Shown: piece after piece, positions 17,043 through 25,603 of the stretch | Layout of the letters: every line of letters starts with the position of its first letter | How positions within the stretch are numbered: position 1 is the stretch's first letter | DNA from: Actinorugispora endophytica | GTDB taxonomy: Bacteria; Actinomycetota; Actinomycetes; Streptosporangiales; Streptosporangiaceae | NCBI RefSeq assembly: GCF_004363075.1 | Contig: NZ_SNYN01000002.1 | Location: 248,001 to 312,000, forward strand | Length of the DNA: 64,000 nt | Direction: 5' to 3' | Made by a program: the position numbers and the translations under genes | The notes under the pieces: generated by a model | The model's database searches: none | Told to the model about the DNA's origin: nothing | What the model saw: only the letters and a program-made list of their open reading frames with translations

Positions 17043-18107
17043 TTACGGATCCAGGAACAGACCGGTCCCAGCCAGACACCCCTCGAGTACTCCGGGGCGG
17101 TACTGCATGGGTTTGAGTCGGGCGCGGATCAGCGCGGCGAGCTGGTCGATACCTCCGGGTACCAGGTTGGCCAGGCCGCCGCGCATCACCGACCACACCC
17201 CCTCGACCGGGTTGAGGTCAGGGGCATAGCCGGGCAGCTGCTCCTTGACCGGGCGCCACCGCGCGGTGAGGTCGCCGTGGTAGAAGTCCACGGGGCCGCC
17301 GCGCGCGGCCTCCAGGTGGTGGCGCAGGGCCAGCAGGTCGCGGTCCACGTCCCCGCTGCGCTCGGTCGGCTCGTCGGCGAAGGCGTCGACGATCTGCTGC
17401 TTGTGGGTCCGCGACACGATCGCCTCGAACACGGCGGGGAACGTCAGGTGCAGGAGGGCGTTGCGCTGGCTGTACGCCGTCATGACGGGAATCGAGTCCA
17501 CGATGCCGCGGAACGTCCACGGGTCGTCCAGGGCCTGGCGGCGGCTGTCCGGAGGGAGGGCCTTCCACGCCTGCACCAGGCGGACGAGCCAGCCGATCTG
17601 GCGGTCCCGGTAGGCGACGTAGGCGCGGCCGACGTTCGCGAACCCGTCACCGAGCGCGCTGTCCAGGCCCGAGGGGACCGGGATCGGTTCGGCCGCGGCC
17701 GCGAGGACACGCGACAGCAGGGCCTTCTTGGCCGGGGCGCCCACGTTGCTGGGCGCGAGAAGGTGCAGGAAAAGCAGTTCGCCGAGAAGCTGGACGGTCT
17801 CCGTGGGAGCGCCGTGCAGCTTGCGCTCCACCGTTTCGGTGAAGGACTCCTTCTCCAGCCGCGGAGGATCGACGAACCGGAGGCGCAGATCGTCGGCGAC
17901 GGCGGCGGTCCACACCGCGCGTTCGGGCGTGAACAGGGAGCCGTCTCCTGCGAAGCCGGCTTTCACCAGGGCGCGGGTGGCGGCGTGGATGGGTCTCTCG
18001 GGCACCTGCTCTGGCCCTTCGGGGTCGAGGGGACGCGTTCTTCGTGGTCGGCGGCGTCTCGAAGGAGTGGGATTCTCCACCATTCTAGTGGCCGGGGAAA
18101 GAGGCAT
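17043..18107 (-). pseudogene. Chimeric remnant: McrB-like N-terminal region joined to IS630 transposase C-terminus
   Basis: The open frame runs to ATG 18152; ATG 18107 or 18083 may be the original start. The first 280 or so residues resemble the region N-terminal to the AAA module of McrB-type restriction GTPases (helical, with VERKLHGAPTETVQLLGELL and SQRNALLHLTFPAVFEA). The AAA motor is absent. At about base 17250 the protein switches to LPGYAPDLNPVEGVW, the signature C-terminal DDE segment of IS630-family transposases. I infer that an IS630 insertion plus deletion removed the motor domain and the upstream transposase part, leaving one fused frame. Restriction activity should be lost. Confidence 0.7.
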
Positions 18108-18306
18108 TAGCCATGGTCTTTTCTCCCCCCATGAAGAAGGGCCCGGACGCATGGGTGTGCGCTGACGGGTCAGGCCTCTGGAAAACGTGGAGGAGTCTCA
18201 CCGATATCCCGGCGGTGGATTGCCGGTGCGTGCACGCCATTCCGGTTCGCTGTATGTTGGCGACTGGTGGAAGCCAGTTCTATTCCGATTGAAGGAGAAA
18301 GAAGCC

Positions 18307-18441
18307 ATGGTGCAGAAAGTCCGCGTTCCTCTTGTTGACGACCTCAACGGCGGGCAGGCCGAGGAGGCGGTCCCGTTCGGGGTCGACGGCTCCGTCTACG
18401 AGATCGACCTCAGCGGCGACAACGCCGCTTCGGCGTTGACC
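18307..18441 (+). pseudogene. lsr2: Lsr2 nucleoid protein, 5' fragment
   Basis: ATG 18307 follows a strong GGAGAAAGAAG ribosome binding site. The first 45 or so residues (MVQKVRVPLVDDLNGG, then YEIDLSGDNA) are the N-terminal dimerisation strand region of Lsr2, an H-NS-like xenogeneic silencer. After about codon 45 the frame runs antisense through a conservon GTPase fragment and another 150 codons of non-family sequence. The C-terminal AT-hook-like DNA-binding domain is missing. The native promoter and start remain, so a dimerisation-only peptide could be made and might interfere with the intact Lsr2 elsewhere in the genome. Confidence 0.7.
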
Positions 18442-18563
18442 ACCGGAGGGAAGTCGCAGAAGGACCCGAGGAACGAGGACACCCCCGCCCCGGACTCGCC
18501 CAGCACGACCAGCTTGACCAGCAGCGGCTCCGCGGGAGCGGGGTCAAAGACGTCGAAGGCCAT
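18396..18563 (-). pseudogene. Second conservon GTPase, N-terminal fragment
   Basis: A minus-strand frame from ATG 18563 encodes the start of a small GTPase: LLVKLVVLGESGAG with a P-loop-like glycine stretch and SFLGSF. It then runs into antisense lsr2 and stops after 55 codons. It overlaps the second DUF742 gene by 20 bp, exactly as in the intact copy at 13.9 kb. The 3' two thirds of the gene are gone. Confidence 0.65.
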
Positions 18564-18885
18564 CAAGGACCCCTTCCACGACCTCAGGGGGGTACGGGAG
18601 GACCGGGCGGGCCGACACCCGCAGCAGACCGGGACCGGCGAGTTCGGAGGCCAGGACCACGGCGACGCCGAGGGGCAGCCGTTGGCGCGCGGCGATCTCG
18701 GCCACCGCGACCGGACGCGGCGCGCACCGCACCGCTTCGTACACCGCCACCACCGCGTCGGGAAGGCCGGCGGCGGATCGGTTCGGGTCAGCGGCGCTGA
18801 GGAGGCTGTGCGCGAACACCGTCCTCGACCATCGCGGGCGCGGCGGCGAGGGCTCGGTCGGACGCGGGGCCGATGCGGGCGTCAC
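18544..18885 (-). CDS. Second DUF742 conservon protein
   Basis: 113 residues with the DUF742 pattern in the C-terminal half (PVAVAEIAARQRLPLGVAVV, then PPEVVEGVLDGLRRL). It aligns with the protein at 13891-14238 in layout but is clearly divergent in sequence, unlike the neighbouring roadblock gene, which is almost identical to its partner. It overlaps the roadblock stop by 4 bp. With the GTPase partner truncated, it may no longer act in a conservon. Confidence 0.75.
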   Translation of the reverse strand: MTPASAPRPTEPSPPRPRWSRTVFAHSLLSAADPNRSAAGLPDAVVAVYEAVRCAPRPVAVAEIAARQRLPLGVAVVLASELAGPGLLRVSARPVLPYPPEVVEGVLDGLRRL

Positions 18886-19310
18886 GACACCGGTCTCGGG
18901 GGAACCGTCCGCAGCTGCTGGCGCAGCCGCGGGGTGAGCGCGTGCCCGGCGCCCTCGACCAGCACGGCCATCTGGTAGGCCACCACCTTCATGTCGGCGC
19001 CCGGCGCGGTCAGAACCGCCAGTGAGGAACCCTCACCGATCGCCGTCACCACCAGGTGGCCGCGCCGCATCCGCAGCAGCAGCTCCTCGCTCTCGCCCTT
19101 GCCGAACAGCCAGGCCGCTCCCTTGGCCAGGGACTGCAGCCCGCTGACGATCGCCGCCAGCTGCTCGGCGTGCTCGACGGGGAAACCGCGCGAAGAGGTG
19201 AGTAGTAGCCCGTCCGCCGACACCACGACCGCGTGCTCGACCCCCGAAACCTCGGAGGCGAAGTCGCCGACCAGCCAGACGAAATCCTCGGGAGTGGATA
19301 CGGTGCCCAT
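18882..19310 (-). CDS. Second roadblock/LC7 conservon protein
   Basis: 142 residues from ATG 19310, with GGAG five bases upstream. It is almost identical to the roadblock protein at 14.2-14.7 kb from TPEDF to the RLRQQLR stretch near the end. Near-identity next to divergent DUF742 genes points to gene conversion or recent duplication. Without an intact GTPase or kinase gene nearby its partner may be the other conservon. Confidence 0.85.
   Translation of the reverse strand: MGTVSTPEDFVWLVGDFASEVSGVEHAVVVSADGLLLTSSRGFPVEHAEQLAAIVSGLQSLAKGAAWLFGKGESEELLLRMRRGHLVVTAIGEGSSLAVLTAPGADMKVVAYQMAVLVEGAGHALTPRLRQQLRTVPPRPVS
18904..19296. repeat. Long direct repeat within the roadblock gene, copy 2
   Basis: Partner of 14262-14655 in the same orientation. 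Recombination between the two would delete about 4.6 kb carrying the XRE regulator, the RibD-like gene and the scar region. Confidence 0.85.
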
Positions 19311-19427
19311 CACCACTCCAGTCCGGGAGAGGACGCGGACTCTGTGTGCGACCAGGCGCACCGATACCGGTAATTCATGGAAACGAGTCTCGGAGAAGAG
19401 GGAATAGGATCCCATTAGAAGCCGATA

Positions 19428-20810
19428 GTGATCTGCAATGAATTGCGATATTGCTGCAATGAAGAGGCGGTGGTTGTCCTGGTCTGCGGGAATTGTGGCC
19501 GTGAGCGCGGAGGTGTCGCCGGGTGCCGGTGTATTCCCTCGGGGTTCTGGCGGAGACCGGAGGTCGCGGCGGCACTGGAGTCCCGGGATGTGACGCGCGT
19601 CGTTCGGCTGCTGCGGGCGCACACCGACCTGAGCCAGGACGCCATCGCCCGAATGACCGACCTGTCGCAGGGGATGCTCTCGCAGATGGAGTCCGGGCAA
19701 CGCTCCCTGCGCTCGGCCACCAAGAAGCAGCGCGCCCTCGAAGGACTCGGCGCACCGGAACCTGCCGTCGAACGACCGGACAAAACCCCGGAAGCACCGA
19801 AGGAAAACCGCAGTGGCGTGTTTATCCCAGCTCCCGAACTACCACCGGACGAGCTGCCGAAGCCGCTGTCGTCACGTGGCGGCAGGCGTGTCGGCACAGC
19901 CGTAGCCGACACTCTGGCATCGCGTGTGCATGCCTTGCGTCTGGCTGACGACTTCCTCGCTGGAGGCGACCTGATCGGCCCTGCACGGCGTGAACTGGAA
20001 GCCGCCGTGGCGCTTCACCGGGGCAGCGTCTACACGGACCGTGTGGGAAACGCGCTCTTGGTCGCTATCGGCGAGTTCTCACAGATCACCGGATGGATAC
20101 TCAGCGACGCCGGACAGCACTCCGAAGCGGAACAGGTTTACCGGCTCGGCCTGAGCGCGGCCCGGGAGGCCGGGGACTCCGCCCTTGCCGGGCACCTCGC
20201 GGGAAGCCTGGCCTACCAGTGGACCAACACCGGCCGCGAGCGCGAAGGACTGCGACTGGCGCTGGCCGCGCTCGACGAAGCAGGCTCGCACGCGCACCCG
20301 AAAACACGCGCACTGTTCCTCGACCGCGTCGCCTGGGCCCACACCCGAAACGGTGACCAGCAAGCCGCGGTCCGCGCTCTGGGCGAGGCACACGACACCC
20401 TGGTCCAGGTCGCCGCCGACGAAGCTCCGACCTGGGCATACTGGGTCTCAGACGACGAACTGGAGGTGATGGACGCCCGGGTCTACACCGAACTGCACCG
20501 CCCCCTGCGCGCCGTTCCCCTGCTCTCAACCGTTCTGGGGCGCTACGACACCACCCACGCCCGCGAGTTCGCGCTCTACCTGTCGTGGCTCGCCGTGGCA
20601 CTGACCGACGCCAACGAACCCGAGCAGGCCGCCGAGGTCACCACGCGCATGCTGGCCGTATCCGCCGACACGGCCAGCGACCGCACCGCGCAGCGCTCGC
20701 GTGTTGTTCTGCGGCATCTGACACGCTTCCGCGACGTGCCCGAGGTCGAAGAACTGTTCGCCTCACTCCCAGACCCCGGGGAACGGAAAACCACGGACCG
20801 GTCGTGCTGA
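19428..20810 (+). CDS. XRE regulator with N-terminal zinc ribbon and TPR-like repeats (cassette 1)
   Basis: Up to 460 residues from GTG 19428; a GTG at 19470 is an alternative start nearer to the first motif. A short zinc ribbon CGNCGRERGGVAGCRC is followed by an XRE helix-turn-helix (LSQDAIARMTDLSQGMLSQM). Behind a proline-rich linker comes a helical TPR-like array of about 300 residues. It is first in a chain of translationally coupled genes reaching 26830. The 5' roughly 250 bp closely match the regulator at 23.2 kb while the C-terminal halves do not match at all. It probably controls the operon through a ligand bound by the repeats. Confidence 0.85.
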   Translation: MICNELRYCCNEEAVVVLVCGNCGRERGGVAGCRCIPSGFWRRPEVAAALESRDVTRVVRLLRAHTDLSQDAIARMTDLSQGMLSQMESGQRSLRSATKKQRALEGLGAPEPAVERPDKTPEAPKENRSGVFIPAPELPPDELPKPLSSRGGRRVGTAVADTLASRVHALRLADDFLAGGDLIGPARRELEAAVALHRGSVYTDRVGNALLVAIGEFSQITGWILSDAGQHSEAEQVYRLGLSAAREAGDSALAGHLAGSLAYQWTNTGREREGLRLALAALDEAGSHAHPKTRALFLDRVAWAHTRNGDQQAAVRALGEAHDTLVQVAADEAPTWAYWVSDDELEVMDARVYTELHRPLRAVPLLSTVLGRYDTTHAREFALYLSWLAVALTDANEPEQAAEVTTRMLAVSADTASDRTAQRSRVVLRHLTRFRDVPEVEELFASLPDPGERKTTDRSC

Positions 20811-20817
20811 GGTCCGG

Positions 20818-21735
20818 ATGAGCACCTCCACCACCCCCACGCCGACCGGCGGCAGCCTCTCCCTCGCCACCCTCCCCGCGGTCCTGGACGCCGTATGCGC
20901 CCAGGCCGGACTCGATCCCGCTGGCGCGCGGCTGATCAAGTTCACCAACAACGCCGCGCTCCGGCTCGCCTCCGCGCCGGTGGTGGTGCGCATCGCCGGA
21001 TCACGGGCGATCAGCACCAGTATCACCAAGGTCGTGAACGTCGCGGCCTGGCTGGCCGAACACGACATGCCCACGGTCCGGCTGCTGCCCGGCATCACCC
21101 AGCCCGTCCACGCCGCCGGTCACGCCGCCACGCTCTGGGAGGAGGTCCCCGCCACCGGCCCCGCTCCCACCGGGGCCGACCTCGGCCGGATCCTGCGCCG
21201 GTTCCACGCCCTGCCCGAACCGGGCTTCGAACTGCCGCGCTGGGATCCCTTCACCCGGATCCGCACACGCATCGACGACGCCCGCGGCATCGGTCCGGAC
21301 GACCGGGAGTGGCTGCTGGAGCGCTGCGCCGAGACCGAGACCGCGGTCCGGGCGCTGGACTACAGACTGGAGCCCGGCCCCATCCACGGGGACCCGTTCC
21401 CGGGCAACCTCGTCCCCGGCCCCGACGGCCCCGTCCTGTGCGACTTCGACGGAGTCTCCCACGGCCCCCGCGAATGGGACCTCACCCCCGTGGCCGTGGG
21501 ACGGCTGCGCATGAACTACCCCGTCGACCACCACACCCCGCTCGCCGCGGCCTACGGCGCCGACGTCACCGCCTGGCCCGGGTTCGACGTCCTGCGCCGG
21601 GTTCGCGAGCTGGTCCTGGTCACCAGCGTCCTGCCCCAACTGGACAGCAACCCCGGCCTCCGCGCCCAGTGGGAGCCCCGCTACCGGAGCCTGCGCCAGA
21701 GTGACACCAGGACCCGCTGGAACACCTACCGCTGA
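20818..21735 (+). CDS. Phosphotransferase, aminoglycoside-phosphotransferase fold (cassette 1)
   Basis: 305 residues. The Brenner-type catalytic loop IHGDPFPGNL is near residue 192 and the metal-binding LCDFDGVS near 217. These are the two hallmarks of the APH/choline-kinase fold. It starts seven bases after the regulator stop with AGGT upstream. Substrate is unknown. A resistance role is possible, but tandem coupling to a PIMT-like methyltransferase and duplication of the same pair downstream argue for a shared biochemical step. Confidence 0.85.
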   Translation: MSTSTTPTPTGGSLSLATLPAVLDAVCAQAGLDPAGARLIKFTNNAALRLASAPVVVRIAGSRAISTSITKVVNVAAWLAEHDMPTVRLLPGITQPVHAAGHAATLWEEVPATGPAPTGADLGRILRRFHALPEPGFELPRWDPFTRIRTRIDDARGIGPDDREWLLERCAETETAVRALDYRLEPGPIHGDPFPGNLVPGPDGPVLCDFDGVSHGPREWDLTPVAVGRLRMNYPVDHHTPLAAAYGADVTAWPGFDVLRRVRELVLVTSVLPQLDSNPGLRAQWEPRYRSLRQSDTRTRWNTYR

Positions 21736-21887
21736 TCCATAGTGATTAGAACCCGGGCGGCGCGGAGCGGCGTCCCGCGCACGGTGCTCCCCGGTCGCGG
21801 CCACGATCCGCCGAACCGGCTGACACGGCGGCGCCCACCGGGCTACCGTCGGGGCGGCGATGCCCTTCCCGCACCCGAGGAGAGCGA

Positions 21888-22028
21888 ATGGGCGGTCACG
21901 GAAACCCGGACAAACCCACCGACACCAACCCCGGCAGCGACCGCGACGGCCAGAAACCCGGCAGCGGCCACGGCAGCGGCGAGCCGTTCCCCGAGCAGGG
22001 CGGCGACGGCCAGAGGCCCGGAGGATGA
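21888..22028 (+). CDS. 46-residue Gly/Pro/Asp-rich peptide
   Basis: ATG 21888 has a good GAGGAGA ribosome binding site with 5-base spacing. The 46 codons end in a TGA overlapping the methyltransferase start (ATGA), so it is translationally coupled to it. The composition is unusual: Gly, Pro, Asp, Asn, Gln, His, one Phe, and no Cys, Trp or Tyr. Runs include DKPTDTNPGSDRDGQKPG. It could be a leader peptide for coupling, or a substrate of the adjacent PIMT-like enzyme, which as a family modifies Asp or isoAsp; Asp- and Asn-rich sequence fits that idea. No known precursor family is recognised. Confidence 0.55.
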   Translation: MGGHGNPDKPTDTNPGSDRDGQKPGSGHGSGEPFPEQGGDGQRPGG

Positions 22029-23212
22029 CCGTCCGGCCCGGCGCGGCGATCGCGCGGCGGCTCACCGCGCGCGGCGTGGTCCAGGACCCGGCCTGGCACC
22101 GCGCGGTCCTCGCGGTGGACCGCGCGGCGTTCATCCCCGACACCGTTTGGGCCCCCTCCACCGAGCATCCCGGATGGGAGGAACCCGTCACCCGCGACGA
22201 CCCCCGCTACCGGGAATGGATCGACGAGGACTACGCACTGGTCACCCAGGTCGACGACGGCGCACCGGCGGGGGCGGGCGGCCTCGGGCGGGTTCCCACC
22301 AGCAGCATCAGCCAGCCGTCGCTCGCCGTGGCCATGCTCCAGGCCCTCGACACCACCCGGGGCCACAGAGTCCTGGAGATCGGCACGGGGACCGGATACA
22401 ACACGGCGCTGCTGTGCGAGCGCCTCGGCGACCGGAACGTCGTCTCGGTCGAACTCGACGAGGACGTGGCCGCCCGGGCCCGCGAGAACCTGCGCGCCCT
22501 GGGCTACGAACCCACCCTGGTCACCGGGGACGGCGCCCGGGCGGTGGAGGGCGGCCCCTTCGACCGGGTCCTGGCCACCGTCGCCGCCAAGCGCGTCCCC
22601 GCCTCGTGGCTCGCCCAGACCCGGCCCGGCGGCGTCATCGTCACCCCGTGGGGGCCGGGCTTCACCTCCGCGGCCCTGCTCCGGCTCCACACCGCCCAGG
22701 ACGGTACCGCGTCCGGGCGGATGCTCGCGGACGCGCCCTTCATGTGGCTGCGCGCCCAGCGGCGCGGCGCCGACCCGTGGCACGCCTACGTCGACGAGAA
22801 CGCCCCCGGTGTGCGAACCGGGAGGACCGGCGTCAACCCGAGAGTGGTGGCCGACCGGGCTCCCGGATGGGGCGTGGCGCTCGGACATCTGGTGCCCGGT
22901 CTGGCCTACGCCGGTTTCGAGGCCGACGCGCACGAGCACGCGGCCGCCGGGGAGGCGTCGGTGTACGTGTACGACCGGGCGGGCTCCTGGGCCCTGGGCG
23001 AGTACACGCCCGACGGCGGCCCCTACGAGGCGAAGACGGCCGGGCCCCGGGACCTGTGGGCCGAGATCGGCGCCGCCCGGCGGACATGGGAGGCGGCGGG
23101 ACGCCCCGGACGGGACCGGCTCGGCCTCACCGTCACCCCGGACGGCCAACACCTGCTCTGGGTCGATGACCCGGCCAAGGCCATCGAGGTGTCCGGGGGT
23201 TCCCGGCCGTGA
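22025..23212 (+). CDS. PIMT-like protein methyltransferase (cassette 1)
   Basis: 395 residues from ATG 22025. It has protein-L-isoaspartate O-methyltransferase architecture: SISQPSLAVAML before the SAM-binding VLEIGTGTGYNTAL, then VVSVELDEDVA and the FDRVLATVAAKRVP strand. A C-terminal extension of about 180 residues is not part of repair-type PIMTs and is seen in PIMT homologues of peptide-modifying systems. The start overlaps the 46-residue peptide gene and the stop overlaps the next regulator (GTGA). No ATP-grasp ligase or lanthionine synthetase gene is nearby. Confidence 0.85.
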   Translation: MTVRPGAAIARRLTARGVVQDPAWHRAVLAVDRAAFIPDTVWAPSTEHPGWEEPVTRDDPRYREWIDEDYALVTQVDDGAPAGAGGLGRVPTSSISQPSLAVAMLQALDTTRGHRVLEIGTGTGYNTALLCERLGDRNVVSVELDEDVAARARENLRALGYEPTLVTGDGARAVEGGPFDRVLATVAAKRVPASWLAQTRPGGVIVTPWGPGFTSAALLRLHTAQDGTASGRMLADAPFMWLRAQRRGADPWHAYVDENAPGVRTGRTGVNPRVVADRAPGWGVALGHLVPGLAYAGFEADAHEHAAAGEASVYVYDRAGSWALGEYTPDGGPYEAKTAGPRDLWAEIGAARRTWEAAGRPGRDRLGLTVTPDGQHLLWVDDPAKAIEVSGGSRP

Positions 23213-24672
23213 ACCCGTCCGATGAGGGGAAGGACACCGTGCTGTGCGGTAACTGCGGCCGCGTCCGAACCGGTGGTTGCCAGTGCATCCCCTCGGATTT
23301 CTGGCGGCGTCCCGAGGCCGAGGCGGCGCTGGAATCCCGGGACGTGACGCGGATCGTCCGGCTGCTGCGGGCGCGCACCGACCTGAGCCAGGACGCCATC
23401 GCCCGGATGACCGGCCTGTCGCAGGGGATGGTCTCGCAGATGGAGTCCGGGCAGCGCACCCTGCGCTCGGCCACCAAGAAGCAGCGCGCCCTCGAAGGAC
23501 TCGGCGCACCCTGGCCCGAGCCCGTCCCGGATAGCTCCCCGTACACGAGACAGGCACTTCCGACGGCTACTTTCCTCCAACACGCTGTTGGCACGGGCAG
23601 CATGACAGGAGACCCACCACATAGCGCTCAGAACCGCGAGTCGCGCATCCTTGAGGATGTGCAACGTCGAGAATTCCTCAAGACCGCGGGTGCGGGCTTG
23701 GCCGTCTCCCCCCTGATGTCGCTGACCTCTTTCTTTTCCCAGAACCAGGGTGTCGACCAGATCCGCGCCGCTGATATCGGCCAGATCCGAGACGCCGCCG
23801 CGGTGTTCTCCGGTTGGGACCACACCTACGGAGGTACGGCCGCCCGCGCCGCTGTCGGCGGACAACTGCGTTGGGCCGCCGAACTTCTCAACACCCCTTG
23901 CCCTGGAGCGCTGCGCGCCGACGCCTTCGCGGCGGTGGCCCAGCTGTTCATGGTCGCCGGGTTCATGGCCTTCGACGCCTACGCGCACGACGACGCCCGA
24001 ATCCTGTTCGCATTCGCCACCGAATGCGCCGAGGAGGCGGGAGACTGGCATCTGCGCGCCAAGGTCTACTCCCACCGATCCAGGCAAGCGATCTGGTGCG
24101 GCGACCCCGATACCGGAATCACCTACGCCGACCTGGCCCTGGTCCGCTCGGACCGGCTCTCGGCACGGGAAAAAGCGATGCTGCACACCGCGCGAGCCCG
24201 GGGCTTCGCCAAGCTGGGAATGCCGAAGGAGACGCTGGCAGCGGTTGACGCAGCCGATTCCGCGTTCACCACGCAGTCGGATGCCGCGGTTCCCGAGTGG
24301 ATGGGCTACTACGACGCCGCCCAGCACGCGGGCGACACAGGGCACGCCCTGTGGGATCTGGCCACCGTTGGCCTGTACTCGACAGCCTCGGCCAAGAGCC
24401 GCCTCCAAGAGGCTGTTGACGGGCACCGCGACACTTACGCGCGCTCACGCGCCATCTCGGGCATCAAGCTCGCGTCCCTCCAAATGCATGACCGCGATAT
24501 CGAATACGGCGTCGCCACCGCCACTCGCGCCTTGGAGGACATGAGCCGGGTGCGTTCACGCCGTGCCCAAGACGACCTGCGTCAACTCCGCGCCATCGCC
24601 GCGCGCACGCCCGACGCCGCAGGGGTCGAGGCTCTTGACACCCGGATCAAGACGCTGGTGGCCGCGTCATGA
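23209..24672 (+). CDS. XRE regulator with N-terminal zinc ribbon and helical C-terminus (cassette 2)
   Basis: 487 residues from GTG 23209. The N-terminus repeats that of cassette 1: CGNCGRVRTGGCQC, FWRRPE, then the HTH LSQDAIARMTGLSQGMVSQM. Near residue 146 a twin-arginine-like RREFLKTAGAGLAVS segment follows, common in this actinomycete regulator class and probably not an export signal. The remaining 300 residues form a different helical repeat array from cassette 1. Overlaps of 4 bp on both sides keep it inside the operon. Confidence 0.85.
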   Translation: MNPSDEGKDTVLCGNCGRVRTGGCQCIPSDFWRRPEAEAALESRDVTRIVRLLRARTDLSQDAIARMTGLSQGMVSQMESGQRTLRSATKKQRALEGLGAPWPEPVPDSSPYTRQALPTATFLQHAVGTGSMTGDPPHSAQNRESRILEDVQRREFLKTAGAGLAVSPLMSLTSFFSQNQGVDQIRAADIGQIRDAAAVFSGWDHTYGGTAARAAVGGQLRWAAELLNTPCPGALRADAFAAVAQLFMVAGFMAFDAYAHDDARILFAFATECAEEAGDWHLRAKVYSHRSRQAIWCGDPDTGITYADLALVRSDRLSAREKAMLHTARARGFAKLGMPKETLAAVDAADSAFTTQSDAAVPEWMGYYDAAQHAGDTGHALWDLATVGLYSTASAKSRLQEAVDGHRDTYARSRAISGIKLASLQMHDRDIEYGVATATRALEDMSRVRSRRAQDDLRQLRAIAARTPDAAGVEALDTRIKTLVAAS

Positions 24673-25553
24673 CGATTCCCGAACCGTACGACCGGATTCT
24701 GGCCGAGGCGGGCCGCCGCGCGGGCGTGGCCACCGCGGGAGCGGAGGTGGTGAGGATCGGGGAGAACGCCGTGCTGCGCCTTCCCGGCAAGGTGGTCGCC
24801 CGGATCTCACGGCTAGGACAAGACGCCGCGGCGGCCCGCGAGGTCGCCGTCGCGCGCTGGCTCGCCGACCAGGGGGTCCCGGCGGTGCGCGCCCTCGCCA
24901 TCGACCAGCCCGCCTTCGTGTGCGGGCGCGCCGTCACCTGGTGGGAGGAACTCCCGCCCCACGGCCCCGGCACGGTCACCGACGCCGCCGTCCTGATCAG
25001 CGCGCTGCACGCGCTCACCCCACCCGCAGACCTGAACCTGGGGCGCCTGGACCCGTTCGTGCGCCTGGACCAGCGCATCGACGACGCCACCACCCTGGCC
25101 GAGAACGACCGCGCGTGGCTGCGCGGCCACCTCGACCAGTTGAGAGCCGCCTGGCGCGGTCTTCCCCAAGGACTGCCGGAACGCGTCGTGCACGGCGACG
25201 CCTGGGTCGGCAACATCGCCAGGACCGAAGACGGCGAAGCCCGGCTGATGGACCTGGAACGCTGCTCGCTGGGACGGCCCGAATGGGACCTGGTGTCCAC
25301 CGCGATCAAGCACACCAGCTTCGGCTGGGTCTCCGCCCCGGACTACGAGCGGTTTGTGGAGGTCTACGGCTACGACGTCACGGCCTGGGACGGCTTCGAG
25401 GTCATGCGCGATGTCCGAGAACTCCGGATGACCTTGTACTTCGCCCAGCACGCCTCCGGCGATCCCGTAATGGACACCGAGGCGAAGCTGCGCCTCGATT
25501 CCCTGAGAGGCGGACAGGCCCCCCGTCCCTGGACGTGGACTCCATCGTCCTGA
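24669..25553 (+). CDS. Phosphotransferase, aminoglycoside-phosphotransferase fold (cassette 2)
   Basis: 294 residues. The catalytic loop VVHGDAWVGNI and metal-binding RLMDLERCS define the APH fold. It parallels the cassette 1 enzyme in size, position and several segments (RIDDA..., W-D-L before the C-terminal helices, YGYDVTAWDGFEV versus YGADVTAWPGFDV). They are diverged paralogues rather than a recent copy. The start overlaps the regulator stop (ATGA). Substrate unknown. Confidence 0.85.
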   Translation: MTIPEPYDRILAEAGRRAGVATAGAEVVRIGENAVLRLPGKVVARISRLGQDAAAAREVAVARWLADQGVPAVRALAIDQPAFVCGRAVTWWEELPPHGPGTVTDAAVLISALHALTPPADLNLGRLDPFVRLDQRIDDATTLAENDRAWLRGHLDQLRAAWRGLPQGLPERVVHGDAWVGNIARTEDGEARLMDLERCSLGRPEWDLVSTAIKHTSFGWVSAPDYERFVEVYGYDVTAWDGFEVMRDVRELRMTLYFAQHASGDPVMDTEAKLRLDSLRGGQAPRPWTWTPSS

Positions 25554-25603
25554 CCGCCGTGAAAACGACGTTCTCCCGACTTCTGGCAGGAAAGAGCCGT
25601 CCC

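Noticed and set aside
18441-18978. Continuation of the Lsr2 frame as a 200-residue protein
   Set aside because: Past the junction it runs antisense to DUF742, roadblock and GTPase sequence, with low-complexity residues, so it is not a real domain.
21742-23169. A 475-codon plus-strand frame overlapping the first PIMT-like gene
   Set aside because: It is Arg/Pro/Gly-rich shadow sequence of the PIMT frame.
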